Translations under genes and position numbers: made by a program
NCBI GenBank assembly: GCA_036873755.1
Contig: JAVTVY010017362.1
Coordinates: forward strand, 1 to 64,000
From: Hanleya hanleyi
Lineage: Eukaryota > Mollusca > Polyplacophora > Lepidopleurida > Hanleyidae
Reading direction: 5' to 3'
Length of the DNA: 64,000 nucleotides
The notes under the pieces: generated by a model
Databases searched by the model: none
Told to the model about the DNA's origin: nothing
The model's input: the letters and a program-made list of their open reading frames with translations, nothing else
Shown: positions 55,090 through 62,272 of the stretch, piece by piece
Layout of the letters: every line of letters begins with the position of its first letter
Numbering within the stretch: the first letter of the stretch is position 1

Positions 55090-55877
55090 ATTGGTTTGTA
55101 CACGTCGGATAGGGTAATGGGCTGTTTTGTTTCCAAGGCTTTCATGTGTCCCAATTGAACGGCTGGATTCGGTTTCACTTTTCGGACATACAGGACTGCC
55201 TCTTGGATAACAATCTTATAGTCAGCTGCATGCCCCTCTACGTTGGTGGCTATCAAGGCGAAGGTCGGAGGCGCCCGTATCAGTCGGATTTTGATGGGGA
55301 TCTTGTTCAAGAGGTACCGGTCTTGCATGAACATGTCTACATGTAGTCGACCCATGAGATCCACCGAGGCACCGTTCGCAGTGAAAGTCTTCCGTTTGTT
55401 ATATCCCACATTGTCCACCGTGGCCATGTGCTCGGGTGTGTCCTGGTAGAATAAAGCGGCTGTCAGCTGAGATTTGTTAGCCTCTCGGCCATACGACATC
55501 AGTGTTTCGATGTAGGCTCGATAGGGGTACGTGTTGGTCGAGTCACTGATGAGTTTGTCGCTGAGAAAAACATCCACCTGTTGAAACATCGAGTGCAACC
55601 AGAGATTCGTCGGGCCCACCGTTGCAGCTTGGATGATTCTGGAGCCATCCCCACTGACCACCTTGGCTTTCACATACAAGTATGTATGGGCTAAATCCAC
55701 ATAGGCCGTATCCGCATTACTGATGGTGAACTCGATGGGCCCTGTTCCGTTGATGCTGGAGAGCGGGAGATGCTCCACCCATAATCCTTGTTCGGCACTG
55801 GTCTGTGTGGGCGGCACGGTCCACAAATCAAATTCACTGTTGGTGGAGGGGCAGGACTCGGCGTGGATCAAGGACAT
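55062..55877 (-). pseudogene. Polinton major capsid protein, N-terminal part (frame break at its end)
   Basis: 271 codons starting MSLIHAESCPSTNSEFDLW, with PPTQTSAEQGLWVEHLPLSS and STNTYPYRAYIETLMSYG, the hallmarks of the double-jelly-roll capsid protein annotated in many invertebrates as F54H12.2-like. With the next frame the total would reach the usual roughly 440 residues. The last dozen codons (PMCSLCLLEI) are out-of-frame sequence, so the break is a single-base type change about 35-65 bp before this stop. It may be mutation, sequencing error or, less likely, programmed frameshifting. Confidence 0.82.
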
Positions 55878-55880
55878 GTT

Positions 55881-56288
55881 TTAAGAAAAGATATCCTTTG
55901 TCTTCTTCGATGTGCGTCGTCGCTGGGTCGGTCGTCGACTAGTGCGTGGTCTCGGTGGGGCAGCTCTTTTATTCCCTACGGTGCGTTGTGCTTTGGCCAC
56001 CAAGACGCCTCCCGCTTCTTTGGCCCGCCGTTTCAAGGCTTCTTTGGGTGCCGTACCTCCCAAGACATCACCGGCCACTTGCAGTCCACTGCGTACCGCT
56101 TGTTTGCCGATTGCTTTCACCCCACGCGTCACCAAGGGCAGAAACGTTTTGACGATGCTCCCGAGTATGTTCCCCAGTCCATGTCCTCGTTGCATGCGTG
56201 CACCACTAAAAACCGGAAAGCCACCCCCGGGCTGTTGGGCATAATTGTCCATATAGCTGCGTGCATCGCACTCGTAAGGTACTTTCAT
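55881..56288 (-). CDS. Polinton core/minor capsid-like basic protein
   Basis: 135 residues from the ATG at 56,286-56,288; an earlier ATG at 56,369 lies only 11 bp from the TATA box and is unlikely. The middle (GLGNILGSIVKTFLPLVTRG) is an amphipathic, glycine-rich hydrophobic stretch; the C-terminus is strongly basic (RRPTQRRRTSKKTK). This combination resembles adenovirus core or membrane-active minor proteins (mu/pVI type); assignment is by composition and position, not by motif. It lies between penton and capsid genes. Confidence 0.6.
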   Translation of the reverse strand: MKVPYECDARSYMDNYAQQPGGGFPVFSGARMQRGHGLGNILGSIVKTFLPLVTRGVKAIGKQAVRSGLQVAGDVLGGTAPKEALKRRAKEAGGVLVAKAQRTVGNKRAAPPRPRTSRRPTQRRRTSKKTKDIFS

Positions 56289-56365
56289 TATGCAAAGTGG
56301 GGAGCACGTGCTTGTCGAAAATGAAGTGTCAGCACCACTTTTGCTCGTTCGAATGCCACTGGTCG

Positions 56366-57067
56366 TCACGTGTCATCTCTTATATCCACCGTGATCGTGT
56401 TGATGTCGGTTTGTCGTACGGGCAGGTAGAGCATGTGGTTGAAACTGTGGGCGACTTGATCTCCATATCTCTTTTTAATGTGGACCACCCGTAACAGAGG
56501 TGTGTTGATGTCGCCCACGATGTGGTTGTCCACCACGTCCGAGTAGACGTAGAGTCCGTACATACCCGACTTCATGTCCATCGGGATCTCCCCATGGTCC
56601 TCGGATGGGTCGTCGTGAGCGAGACCCAGCATTTGCTGTAGGATAGGACTCAGTACGACACTCACGTTGACGATGAGAAGGATCTGTGCCTTGTCGTTGT
56701 GTGCGTTGTAATCGAAGTCCACGTGATTCTTGAAGGGAAAGGATTTGATGGGTTTTGATGTATTCGTCACCTGCCGTAGAGCCTTATAATGCAACAGTCT
56801 TGTCAGCCCACCCACGAATTCCTTGGGGGTATCGTATTGGCCTTCAGGCAGGGTGAGTCGGGTGTTTTTGCCTTCGTAGGTCACTTCGTACCAGACTTCA
56901 TTGGCTCGCACGTTGTACCACGAGTAAGGGTATTGGATATCCACGAGGCCACATTCCCATCGTCTAGGTAAATGCAACGGTTGCGGTAACTGGGTGACGT
57001 ACTTGGCCAAGGTGTTGTCAGGAAACACATCCAGCGAACTGTTACTGGGTAGGGTGAGGTAAAACAT
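56366..57067 (-). CDS. Polinton penton (minor capsid, PX-type)
   Basis: 233 residues, the usual size for the single-jelly-roll penton protein. It begins MFYLTLPSNSSLDVFPDNTL and contains LPRRWECGLVDIQYPYSW and MYGLYVYSDVVDNHIVGD, conserved blocks of the family (the LP.R.WE.GL segment and the YVY.D.V strand near the end). It forms the capsid vertices. A TATA-like box ends 33 bp before the ATG, and the preceding gene's stop codon lies within that box. Confidence 0.82.
   Translation of the reverse strand: MFYLTLPSNSSLDVFPDNTLAKYVTQLPQPLHLPRRWECGLVDIQYPYSWYNVRANEVWYEVTYEGKNTRLTLPEGQYDTPKEFVGGLTRLLHYKALRQVTNTSKPIKSFPFKNHVDFDYNAHNDKAQILLIVNVSVVLSPILQQMLGLAHDDPSEDHGEIPMDMKSGMYGLYVYSDVVDNHIVGDINTPLLRVVHIKKRYGDQVAHSFNHMLYLPVRQTDINTITVDIRDDT
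56380..56387 (-). promoter_or_regulatory. TATA-like box of the core-like basic protein gene
   Basis: GGATATAAGAGATG on the minus strand, inside the end of the penton gene. It argues for the downstream ATG at 56,288. Confidence 0.5.
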
Positions 57068-57099
57068 GGCGACTGAGCTGTCCTGCTGCTGCTGTTGGC

Positions 57100-57106
57100 T
57101 TTAATA
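57100..57106 (-). promoter_or_regulatory. TATA-like box of the penton gene
   Basis: TATTAAAGCC on the minus strand, 33 bp before the penton ATG. The TAA inside it is the stop codon of the preceding gene. Confidence 0.5.
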
Positions 57107-57952
57107 GGTGTTCCAGGCCTTGGGCGGTTGTGTCCGGCGTCGTGTTCGTCGCGGTGACTTGCTATTTGTCACGGCTCTGGAGATGTGGGGTGTCTTGATC
57201 AAGGGTGGTTTTTTTAAAGGCGCGAAAAGAAGGTGCCGGCCGTGGTGGTGATTTGGGGGGTGACTCCGATACCCAGTCGGCTTCCCAAGAAGGTTGTGGA
57301 GTCTGTCGTGGTGCACGACTCGGCGAGTCACGCTGCATGAAGGCCCAGCGGTGGGGTTCCCCACCAATTCCTGTGGTACATGCATGTCTTTCAAGCCTTG
57401 AGCGAAGACTTCCCATCCTCGAGGATCCGTGTGCGACCTGCGTTGACGCATCAGATCATTCACTAAATCCGTCATGTGGGTCCCGAGAACCACCCGATTC
57501 TGTACCAGGATTTCGCCTTTATCATTCCAAGTCATGTTAGGATTCTGTTTCATCCGTTGTAATATCAGGCCAGCTTGTTTCTTGAACGAGGCAGGTACAC
57601 TATTCAGGACTTCGTCTTCCACCCACTGTGGGGCTGTGGGTGCTACACCTGGTAATAGCGGCTGTTGGAGCGGTGCTGAAGTCGGCGGTGTGTCACGTGG
57701 TGGTGGTGGTGTAGAGAGGGTTTTGTATTGGTCCATGAACGTCATGTACCGTTGAAGCGTCTCATTGTACCGTTGTACTTTCTCACTGTCGCTTAACCCC
57801 GGTCTCTGTAAGATCTGTTGCATCTCTCCATCGAGGGTGTTTATGGTCTTCACCGTAGGTGGGACAGGATAGGGTGATTGGAGGTTTTGAAGGAACCGTG
57901 GTTCGACGAGGACCAATTTTTCGTGTGGTTCATTGTCGGCCGAAGAGTCCAC
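57101..57952 (-). CDS. Polinton conserved protein of unknown function
   Basis: 283 residues. N-terminus EKLVLVEPRFLQNLQSPYP, then a likely coiled segment (TLDGEMQQILQRPGLSDSEK ... YNETLQRYMTFMDQYK), a Pro-rich linker, a helical domain with NDKGEILVQNRVVLGTHMTD, and a basic end (RRTRRRTQPPKAWNTY). I recognise it as a protein that accompanies Polinton capsid genes but do not know its role; a scaffold or core function is a guess. Residues about 205-250 are odd (HHDRLHNLLGKPTGYRSHPP); another frame at 57,162-57,416 reads as a smoother Pro/Ser-rich linker, so compensating frame changes are possible. It overlaps the upstream gene by about 20 bp and has no own TATA box. Confidence 0.65.
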   Translation of the reverse strand: MDSSADNEPHEKLVLVEPRFLQNLQSPYPVPPTVKTINTLDGEMQQILQRPGLSDSEKVQRYNETLQRYMTFMDQYKTLSTPPPPRDTPPTSAPLQQPLLPGVAPTAPQWVEDEVLNSVPASFKKQAGLILQRMKQNPNMTWNDKGEILVQNRVVLGTHMTDLVNDLMRQRRSHTDPRGWEVFAQGLKDMHVPQELVGNPTAGPSCSVTRRVVHHDRLHNLLGKPTGYRSHPPNHHHGRHLLFAPLKKPPLIKTPHISRAVTNSKSPRRTRRRTQPPKAWNTY

Positions 57953-58271
57953 CCAATACTGGACCCAACACGGAAGCGGCCAACGGTGCTAAGATGGCCC
58001 CGAGAAAGCCGCCTTTCTGTAACACCTTTTTCTTTTGTGTTTGAGGGACCCGCTTCTGGACTACGGTTCGGAGACCTGTCTTATGCTTGGCCAACTTGGT
58101 CTTCTGAGCCGGAGTCAGTGGTACGTTGCCTTTTAACAGATTGTACCCGATCTCGCACAGGCAGCGTACAAGGTCAGGGTACGCACCGCGTACAATGGTT
58201 CGGACTAACTCGGGTGGCGCCGTCTTCAATACACGGAGCGTGGGAGCGTGCTTCCGTACTCGCACAGACAT
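57930..58271 (-). CDS. Polinton small basic protein with hydrophobic Gly-rich tail
   Basis: 113 residues from the ATG at 58,269-58,271 (37 bp after a TATA-like box); two more ATGs lie just upstream in frame. Basic N-terminal half (MSVRVRKHAP), conserved middle LCEIGYNLLKGNVPLTPAQK, a lysine-rich region, and the tail GGFLGAILAPLAASVLGPVL typical of membrane-inserting peptides. Such proteins recur beside Polinton capsid genes and may be core or membrane-lytic virion components; function is inferred. Confidence 0.65.
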   Translation of the reverse strand: MSVRVRKHAPTLRVLKTAPPELVRTIVRGAYPDLVRCLCEIGYNLLKGNVPLTPAQKTKLAKHKTGLRTVVQKRVPQTQKKKVLQKGGFLGAILAPLAASVLGPVLGGLFGRQ

Positions 58272-58307
58272 CATGTACAACTAATGCTAGAACCCACAAC
58301 TCTGCTC

Positions 58308-58315
58308 TTTTTATC
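58308..58315 (-). promoter_or_regulatory. TATA-like box of the small basic protein gene
   Basis: GATAAAAAGAGCAGA on the minus strand, 37 bp before the ATG at 58,271. Confidence 0.45.
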
Positions 58316-58358
58316 TATCTCAGAGACAAAGTCAACCCTGCTGTGGTATTCATTCTTT

Positions 58359-58364
58359 TTTATT
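58359..58364 (-). terminator. Polyadenylation signal after the ATPase gene
   Basis: AATAAA on the minus strand, 11 bp beyond the ATPase stop codon. Confidence 0.55.
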
Positions 58365-58374
58365 ATCCCCATCA

Positions 58375-59031
58375 TCAAACACACAGACCCCAGCTGGGGG
58401 AGCCACTGTGGGTGTGTTTACATAATTTTTGCATGTACACGTGTTGGAACTCTCCGGGAAAGATGCCGGTCCGCAGTCGAAGATGTTCGGGGGTGGCTTG
58501 CTTGAGGTCCAAGAGCATATACCCGTGCTGAGGGGTTGTGGCATATTTAAAGGCTTCTAACGCAAACGCTGTGCGGCCGGGATACATCTGTCTCGCCAGG
58601 TGCAGCAATTGAGTGGTATCTCTCGGGTTTTTGAAGACCACCAGGTATTGGGCATTTAAGCTGATGTTTCGATGTTCTTTGTTTTTACTGAACAGATTCT
58701 GCACAATGTAGATGATGCTGAGCCGTCGATGGTGGCTGCCTTTGGTAAAGAGTTGGGTGACCCGACTGTCCGTCTCCGCCATGAGATCATCCAGAACCAC
58801 CAAGGTGTCGGGTTCCAAATCCGCCAGGTTGGGTAGACCTTCCACAAACGTGATGTGGGGCATTGCTGCATACGCTGCCTGCCATTCCTCGTAACACCAC
58901 ACGACTCGGGCAATAGGTGGGGTGATCATGCTGTCGGCGTGTTGAAGGAGCTTTCTGACGAAGTGCGTTTTGGCGGAACCCGTCGGTCCTGCGATGACGC
59001 AAGTGAAGGGATGCTGCCAACGGGGGTCCAT
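58375..59031 (-). CDS. Polinton genome-packaging ATPase (FtsK-HerA type)
   Basis: 218 residues. Walker A GPTGSAKT at residues 15-22 and Walker B TLVVLDDL at 76-83 with the acidic pair; a downstream LSIIYIVQNLF strand with Gln fits the sensor position of A32-like packaging ATPases. Length agrees with Polinton ATPases. The C-terminus (after about residue 200) runs into a His/Ser-rich tail. The start lies inside the mucin-like frame of the gene upstream. Confidence 0.85.
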   Translation of the reverse strand: MDPRWQHPFTCVIAGPTGSAKTHFVRKLLQHADSMITPPIARVVWCYEEWQAAYAAMPHITFVEGLPNLADLEPDTLVVLDDLMAETDSRVTQLFTKGSHHRRLSIIYIVQNLFSKNKEHRNISLNAQYLVVFKNPRDTTQLLHLARQMYPGRTAFALEAFKYATTPQHGYMLLDLKQATPEHLRLRTGIFPGEFQHVYMQKLCKHTHSGSPSWGLCV

Positions 59032-59332
59032 GGTTGGAGGTGTATCCGTTGTCGTGGTAACCCGCTCTTGTAAATTTGGTACGAGTGAACTGGAGTGGTG
59101 GTGGGTACAACGTCGGTCGTCGTTGTCTGTCCACTGTCAGGGATGATGATGGTGGTGGGTACAACGTCGGTCGTCGTTGTCGGTTCACTGTGAGGGATGA
59201 AAGCCGGTGGGTCTTCAGACGTAGTAGGTGTACTTGGTCTAGGTGTAGAGATTGGTGTGGAGCTCGACGTGGCTTGTACACGGGGTGTGGTGGTGGTGAC
59301 TGGGCTCGATACGGGGTTGACTGGTGCTACCT
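58926..59332 (-). pseudogene. Mucin-like Thr/Ser/Pro-rich reading frame after the membrane protein
   Basis: Immediately after the stop of the small membrane protein, another minus frame (no ATG) is open for about 135 codons and is rich in Thr, Ser and Pro (VNPVSSPVTTTTPRVQATSS; EPTTTTDVVPTT twice). It contains a direct duplication of about 53 bp (59,094-59,146 and 59,148-59,200). It stops at 58,926, inside the ATPase gene. The simplest reading is that it was the extracellular domain of the membrane protein and was cut off by a frame change near 59,330. It might instead be spliced (CTACAG/GTAGC at the junction) or a chance frame. Confidence 0.45.
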
Positions 59333-59512
59333 GTAGATTTCACTGTTGGCTGGTGTTCTCAGTTGGTTAAGTAACGTGCTGACATAGGCTACGTCGTAAA
59401 ACACACCCCCGTACAGCACACTCAGCAGGGTTAGCACTATCACCACAAAGCCCACTTGCGCTTTGCGCGTTTTGCGAGACGCTGTGTTCAGAGGCAGCTG
59501 CTGTTGGTCCAT
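59327..59512 (-). CDS. Polinton small single-pass membrane protein
   Basis: 61 residues from the ATG at 59,510-59,512, chosen because the TATA box ends 50 bp upstream; the longer frame to 59,626 would run through the box and into the integrase gene. Short basic N-terminus (ASRKTRKAQ), one hydrophobic helix VGFVVIVLTLLSVLYGGVFY, and a short tail ending SEIYR. The stop is followed at once by a mucin-like frame. I do not recognise a family. A virion or attachment membrane protein would fit but is speculation. Confidence 0.6.
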   Translation of the reverse strand: MDQQQLPLNTASRKTRKAQVGFVVIVLTLLSVLYGGVFYDVAYVSTLLNQLRTPANSEIYR

Positions 59513-59561
59513 AGCACTGTGGTCGGACGTGGAATGAAGGATGACGGCAGTGGTGTCTGGC

Positions 59562-59567
59562 TTTATA
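59562..59567 (-). promoter_or_regulatory. TATA box of the membrane protein gene
   Basis: CTATAAAGCC on the minus strand, 50 bp before the ATG. It overlaps the last codons of the integrase gene. Confidence 0.6.
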
Positions 59568-60636
59568 GTCGTTTCACCTGGTTGGCAGCGACCCAGGAAT
59601 TGAAGGAACTGGGCCAGCCTTGCCATTTGACGAAATGAAACAGTTTGCCACGTCGACGTTCCGTTTTCAAAATCTGCTCCACCGTGTAGTAGTCTTGCTG
59701 TGTTTTTACGACAGGCTGTAATTCCGTCTCGTAAAACATCCCTAGCAACGGTTCCCCTTGAAGATCTTCCAGTTCATAGACTCGCTGCTGTCGGGGTAGG
59801 CGCCGTTTAATCAGGAAGTGCTCATCGCTCCAGTTGGGCAAGTAACTTTTCTCGAACTTGCCCTTAACTTTACTGATCCGTACAGGGTCCCCGACCTTGT
59901 ACACCGCCTTCGTCGTTCGCTGCGATGGCCTGGGGTACAAGACACGCCGGACTTGGGCTTCATTGTGTTGGGTCACGGTAATGGGGGCTCTCTCTATACT
60001 CCGATGATAGGCTCGATTGTAACCCCTCACAAGTTTCGGGAGAACATCGATGTACCGCCTTGTATTCTTATAGGTGAAATATTTATACATGCGGCCTTTG
60101 AATATCCTGTTGAACCTTTCCACCACGGAAGCCTTGGTCTCGTTGTACGTATGGAAGAAAAACACCTTCTGTTTCTTGAGAAAGGCTTGGAACGGTCTAT
60201 TGAGGAATTCCGTGCCTTCGTCGGTTTGCAAATACAAAGGTTTGCGCCCGGTCTTGAAGATGTCTTTGAACGCCGCTATGAGATTCGCCCCCGTTTTCGT
60301 CCGGATGGGTACCACCCACGCATACTTCGATAGGATATCGATGCACGTCAAGATATACCGATTCCCATCGTTGTGTTTGGCAAAGGCGCTCATATCGACC
60401 AAATCCGCTTGCCACTGGGCATCTATTCCTCCCACGATGACCCGGTTCCGTAGAAAATGGCGACGGACAGATCGATGTAAGGTATAGGTGTCTTGTTTTC
60501 TTAACCAATCTCGGACTTGGGCACGTTGTATCCCCTGGGGTTTGGCCGCTCGATAGAGAGCCGACAATGCACTATAGGCCGCCGGACTGTCGGGACTGTA
60601 GTATAAGTTATCCAACACCTTCTCCCAGCGCTTCAT
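59563..60636 (-). CDS. Polinton retrovirus-type integrase with chromodomain
   Basis: 357 residues from the ATG at 60,634-60,636 (39 bp after a TATA box; an ATG seven codons earlier is only 18 bp from the box). DDE integrase core: Asp78 in WQADLVDM, Asp139 in LQTDEGTEF, Glu173 in VVERFNR, with TCIDILSKYAWVVPI between. N-terminal helical zinc-free region, then an SH3-like segment (YKVGDPVRISKVKGKFEK) and a C-terminal chromodomain (YTVEQILKTERRRGKLFHFV, KWQGWP). It matches the transposon-derived F54H12.3-like integrases of Polintons. It inserts element DNA into the chromosome; the chromodomain may guide targeting. All catalytic residues are intact. Confidence 0.88.
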   Translation of the reverse strand: MKRWEKVLDNLYYSPDSPAAYSALSALYRAAKPQGIQRAQVRDWLRKQDTYTLHRSVRRHFLRNRVIVGGIDAQWQADLVDMSAFAKHNDGNRYILTCIDILSKYAWVVPIRTKTGANLIAAFKDIFKTGRKPLYLQTDEGTEFLNRPFQAFLKKQKVFFFHTYNETKASVVERFNRIFKGRMYKYFTYKNTRRYIDVLPKLVRGYNRAYHRSIERAPITVTQHNEAQVRRVLYPRPSQRTTKAVYKVGDPVRISKVKGKFEKSYLPNWSDEHFLIKRRLPRQQRVYELEDLQGEPLLGMFYETELQPVVKTQQDYYTVEQILKTERRRGKLFHFVKWQGWPSSFNSWVAANQVKRL

Positions 60637-60664
60637 GGTGACACAATGATGATGCACCCTGGCT

Positions 60665-61135
60665 CTATCGTTTATTTATAACGGGTATATCTTGGGCCGG
60701 AGTTTCTTTCTGATTTTCTTCATTGGCTTTCACAGTGTCCATGGTCAATGACCAGTCCAACTCGTCTGATGACCGCTTGATAAGCACTTGATCCACATCT
60801 ACCACGGCATCTTCCAATGCAGACCATAGATCAGGGTGAAGGGTAAAATGCACTGTACCCCCATCAAGCCGAGCCAATTGAGCAAAGAAAGGGCCGCGTC
60901 GGATGTACACATCGTGACACAAGTGGATGAGATCACCGTCCAGTTCACCAGACAACACGCGTTTGAATTTGGTCCAGCCCTCTCGGGACAGACGAATGTG
61001 AGCCGGGCACGGTTGTGTAGGGTCCGCATCACAGATGTCTCCCACCTCCTCCATGATATCGACCGTATCCGCATACACGTGCAGGAAAACCTCGGGGGTC
61101 AAGCTGAGATACGCCAGTATCATATGCTCCGCCAT
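60665..61135 (-). CDS. Polinton protein of unknown function, paralogue B
   Basis: 156 residues from the ATG at 61,133-61,135; the longer frame to 61,204 crosses the TATA box and is not used. It shares a domain with the gene upstream (61,209-61,712): HVY-D-V, L-R-GWTKFKRVLSGELDG, Y--RGPFF--L-R, FTL-PDLW-A-E--V--VDQ-L, RSSDEL-W. The tail is acidic. There are no membrane segments and no motif that I can name; the compact beta-rich core could bind nucleic acid or protein. It lies directly before the integrase promoter. Confidence 0.7.
   Translation of the reverse strand: MAEHMILAYLSLTPEVFLHVYADTVDIMEEVGDICDADPTQPCPAHIRLSREGWTKFKRVLSGELDGDLIHLCHDVYIRRGPFFAQLARLDGGTVHFTLHPDLWSALEDAVVDVDQVLIKRSSDELDWSLTMDTVKANEENQKETPAQDIPVINKR
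60675..60680 (-). promoter_or_regulatory. TATA box of the integrase gene
   Basis: TATAAATAAA on the minus strand, only a few bases after the stop of the preceding gene. The overlapping AATAAA could double as that gene's polyadenylation signal. Confidence 0.6.
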
Positions 61136-61175
61136 GGTCAGTACGTGAATGGTACCAGAGTTTGACTGTCTCTCG

Positions 61176-61183
61176 TATTTATA
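61176..61183 (-). promoter_or_regulatory. TATA box of paralogue B
   Basis: CTATAAATACGAGAGACAGT on the minus strand, 41 bp before the chosen ATG. The block AAATACGAG is shared with the promoter of paralogue A at 61,763. Confidence 0.65.
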
Positions 61184-61208
61184 GGGACAACCCCGTGAGA
61201 TCAAAGGA

Positions 61209-61712
61209 TCAGGTGGTCATATCACTGGGCTGACTGAGTCTAGCCGGGTAATCAATGGCATCGTCGTCGGGTTCATGGCTAGACAGTTGTTCGTTGGGTT
61301 CTGCCGCCGATTCTCTCAGGGCACGAGCCCACTCCAACTCGTCTGATGACCGCTCGTCCGGTGTAAACAGCTGGTCCACGATAGGCACCACTTTCTCGAA
61401 GGCTGTCCACAGATCGGGGTCTAGGGTGAAGCTTCGCGTAGGGTCTTGGTAGCGGCCCAGGCGTGGGAAGAAGGGTCCACGGTATACGTAGATGGCATTG
61501 TCTATGTGGATGACGTGTCCATCGAGCTCGCCGCTCAACACCCGTTTAAATTTGGTCCAGCCGTCACGGTGCAGCGTAACCGTATTCGATACGGTCTCAG
61601 CGGGCGACCAGCAAACATCTCCACGGTCTTTCACGAGGGTGACTTTATCTTCATAGACGTGTAACCCCATCCGGGGTGTAAGGGGCAGGATGGCTCGTGG
61701 GACGGGTGACAT
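61209..61712 (-). CDS. Polinton protein of unknown function, paralogue A
   Basis: 167 residues from the ATG at 61,710-61,712 (MSPVPRAILPLTPRMGLHVY). That start is preferred because a TATA-like box lies 51 bp upstream and because similarity to paralogue B begins just after it. The frame is open further, to 62,099, so an N-terminally extended fusion is possible. The shared core includes GWTKFKRVLSGELDG and RGPFFPRL; the tail is acidic (SSHEPDDDAIDYP). The two genes are a tandem duplication, diverged but kept open, which suggests that both were under selection. Confidence 0.68.
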   Translation of the reverse strand: MSPVPRAILPLTPRMGLHVYEDKVTLVKDRGDVCWSPAETVSNTVTLHRDGWTKFKRVLSGELDGHVIHIDNAIYVYRGPFFPRLGRYQDPTRSFTLDPDLWTAFEKVVPIVDQLFTPDERSSDELEWARALRESAAEPNEQLSSHEPDDDAIDYPARLSQPSDMTT

Positions 61713-62099
61713 GCTTGATCCAATGACGATCGGTGAATGACATACACTCTGTCTGACCCTCGTATTTATTGTCCCACTGTTTAATACCACAGCGCCAGGG
61801 CCAATAGGGCACAGACTAGTGTGAGGCCGGCGCTGGTTCCGGCGTGAGCGCTCGTGGTCCATAGCCCGAGCATCAAGGATGGCTGTCATAGTCCAGTAGT
61901 GGTGAGTGATGGCACACCTCTCCATCGAGTGCACTCTGTGGAGGACCGCTTCTGTGAACTCGTTCAGGATCTGGCGTCGCCCCTCGTTGTCGTCGCCATC
62001 TGCAATCATGGACCGGACCACTGCTCGGTAACCCGTGAGTGAATTCACCACGGTGGCATGCTGTAAAATGCGAGTCGCATAGGGCTGGGTGTCCGTCAT
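61713..62099 (-). CDS. Upstream Polinton gene of unknown function, fused in frame to paralogue A
   Basis: The first 129 codons of the 62,099-61,209 frame (MTDTQPYATRILQHATVVNS ...) share nothing with paralogue B and have their own TATA box at 62,147. The start looks like a separate small protein with a helical N-terminal half. After about residue 72 the sequence becomes Arg-rich, while another frame there reads AGLTLVCALLALALWY and stops, a plausible membrane helix. So the true protein may have ended in a membrane anchor before a frame change. No family recognised. Confidence 0.45.
61763..61769 (-). promoter_or_regulatory. TATA-like box of paralogue A
   Basis: ATAAATACGAGGGTCAGACA on the minus strand, 51 bp before the ATG at 61,712. 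It lies inside the open frame of the preceding gene. Confidence 0.55.
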
Positions 62100-62146
62100 G
62101 GCTCTGCAACCGTAGAAATGAAGGTGTAGGATCCAGAGAGACGTGT

Positions 62147-62152
62147 TTTATA
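62147..62152 (-). promoter_or_regulatory. TATA box of the 62,099 gene
   Basis: GTCTATAAAACACG on the minus strand, 48 bp before the ATG. Confidence 0.6.
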
Positions 62153-62266
62153 GACCAGGTTACACATGCGCGCGCCTAGACGTCGGGTGTAGTCCGTGAT
62201 ACGTACTATTCTGATCGGTTAGTCCAAGAAAGAGAACAACAACAACACAGAATACAGGTCAATCCT

Positions 62267-62272
62267 TTTATT
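62267..62272 (-). terminator. Orphan polyadenylation signal
   Basis: AATAAA on the minus strand, near an (AAC)n tract like the one after the protease signal. No reading frame ends before it, which suggests that an upstream Polinton gene was lost. Confidence 0.35.

Noticed and set aside
59818..60487. Plus-strand frames of 137 and 171 codons opposite the integrase
   Set aside because: Antisense shadows of a well-supported integrase on the minus strand.
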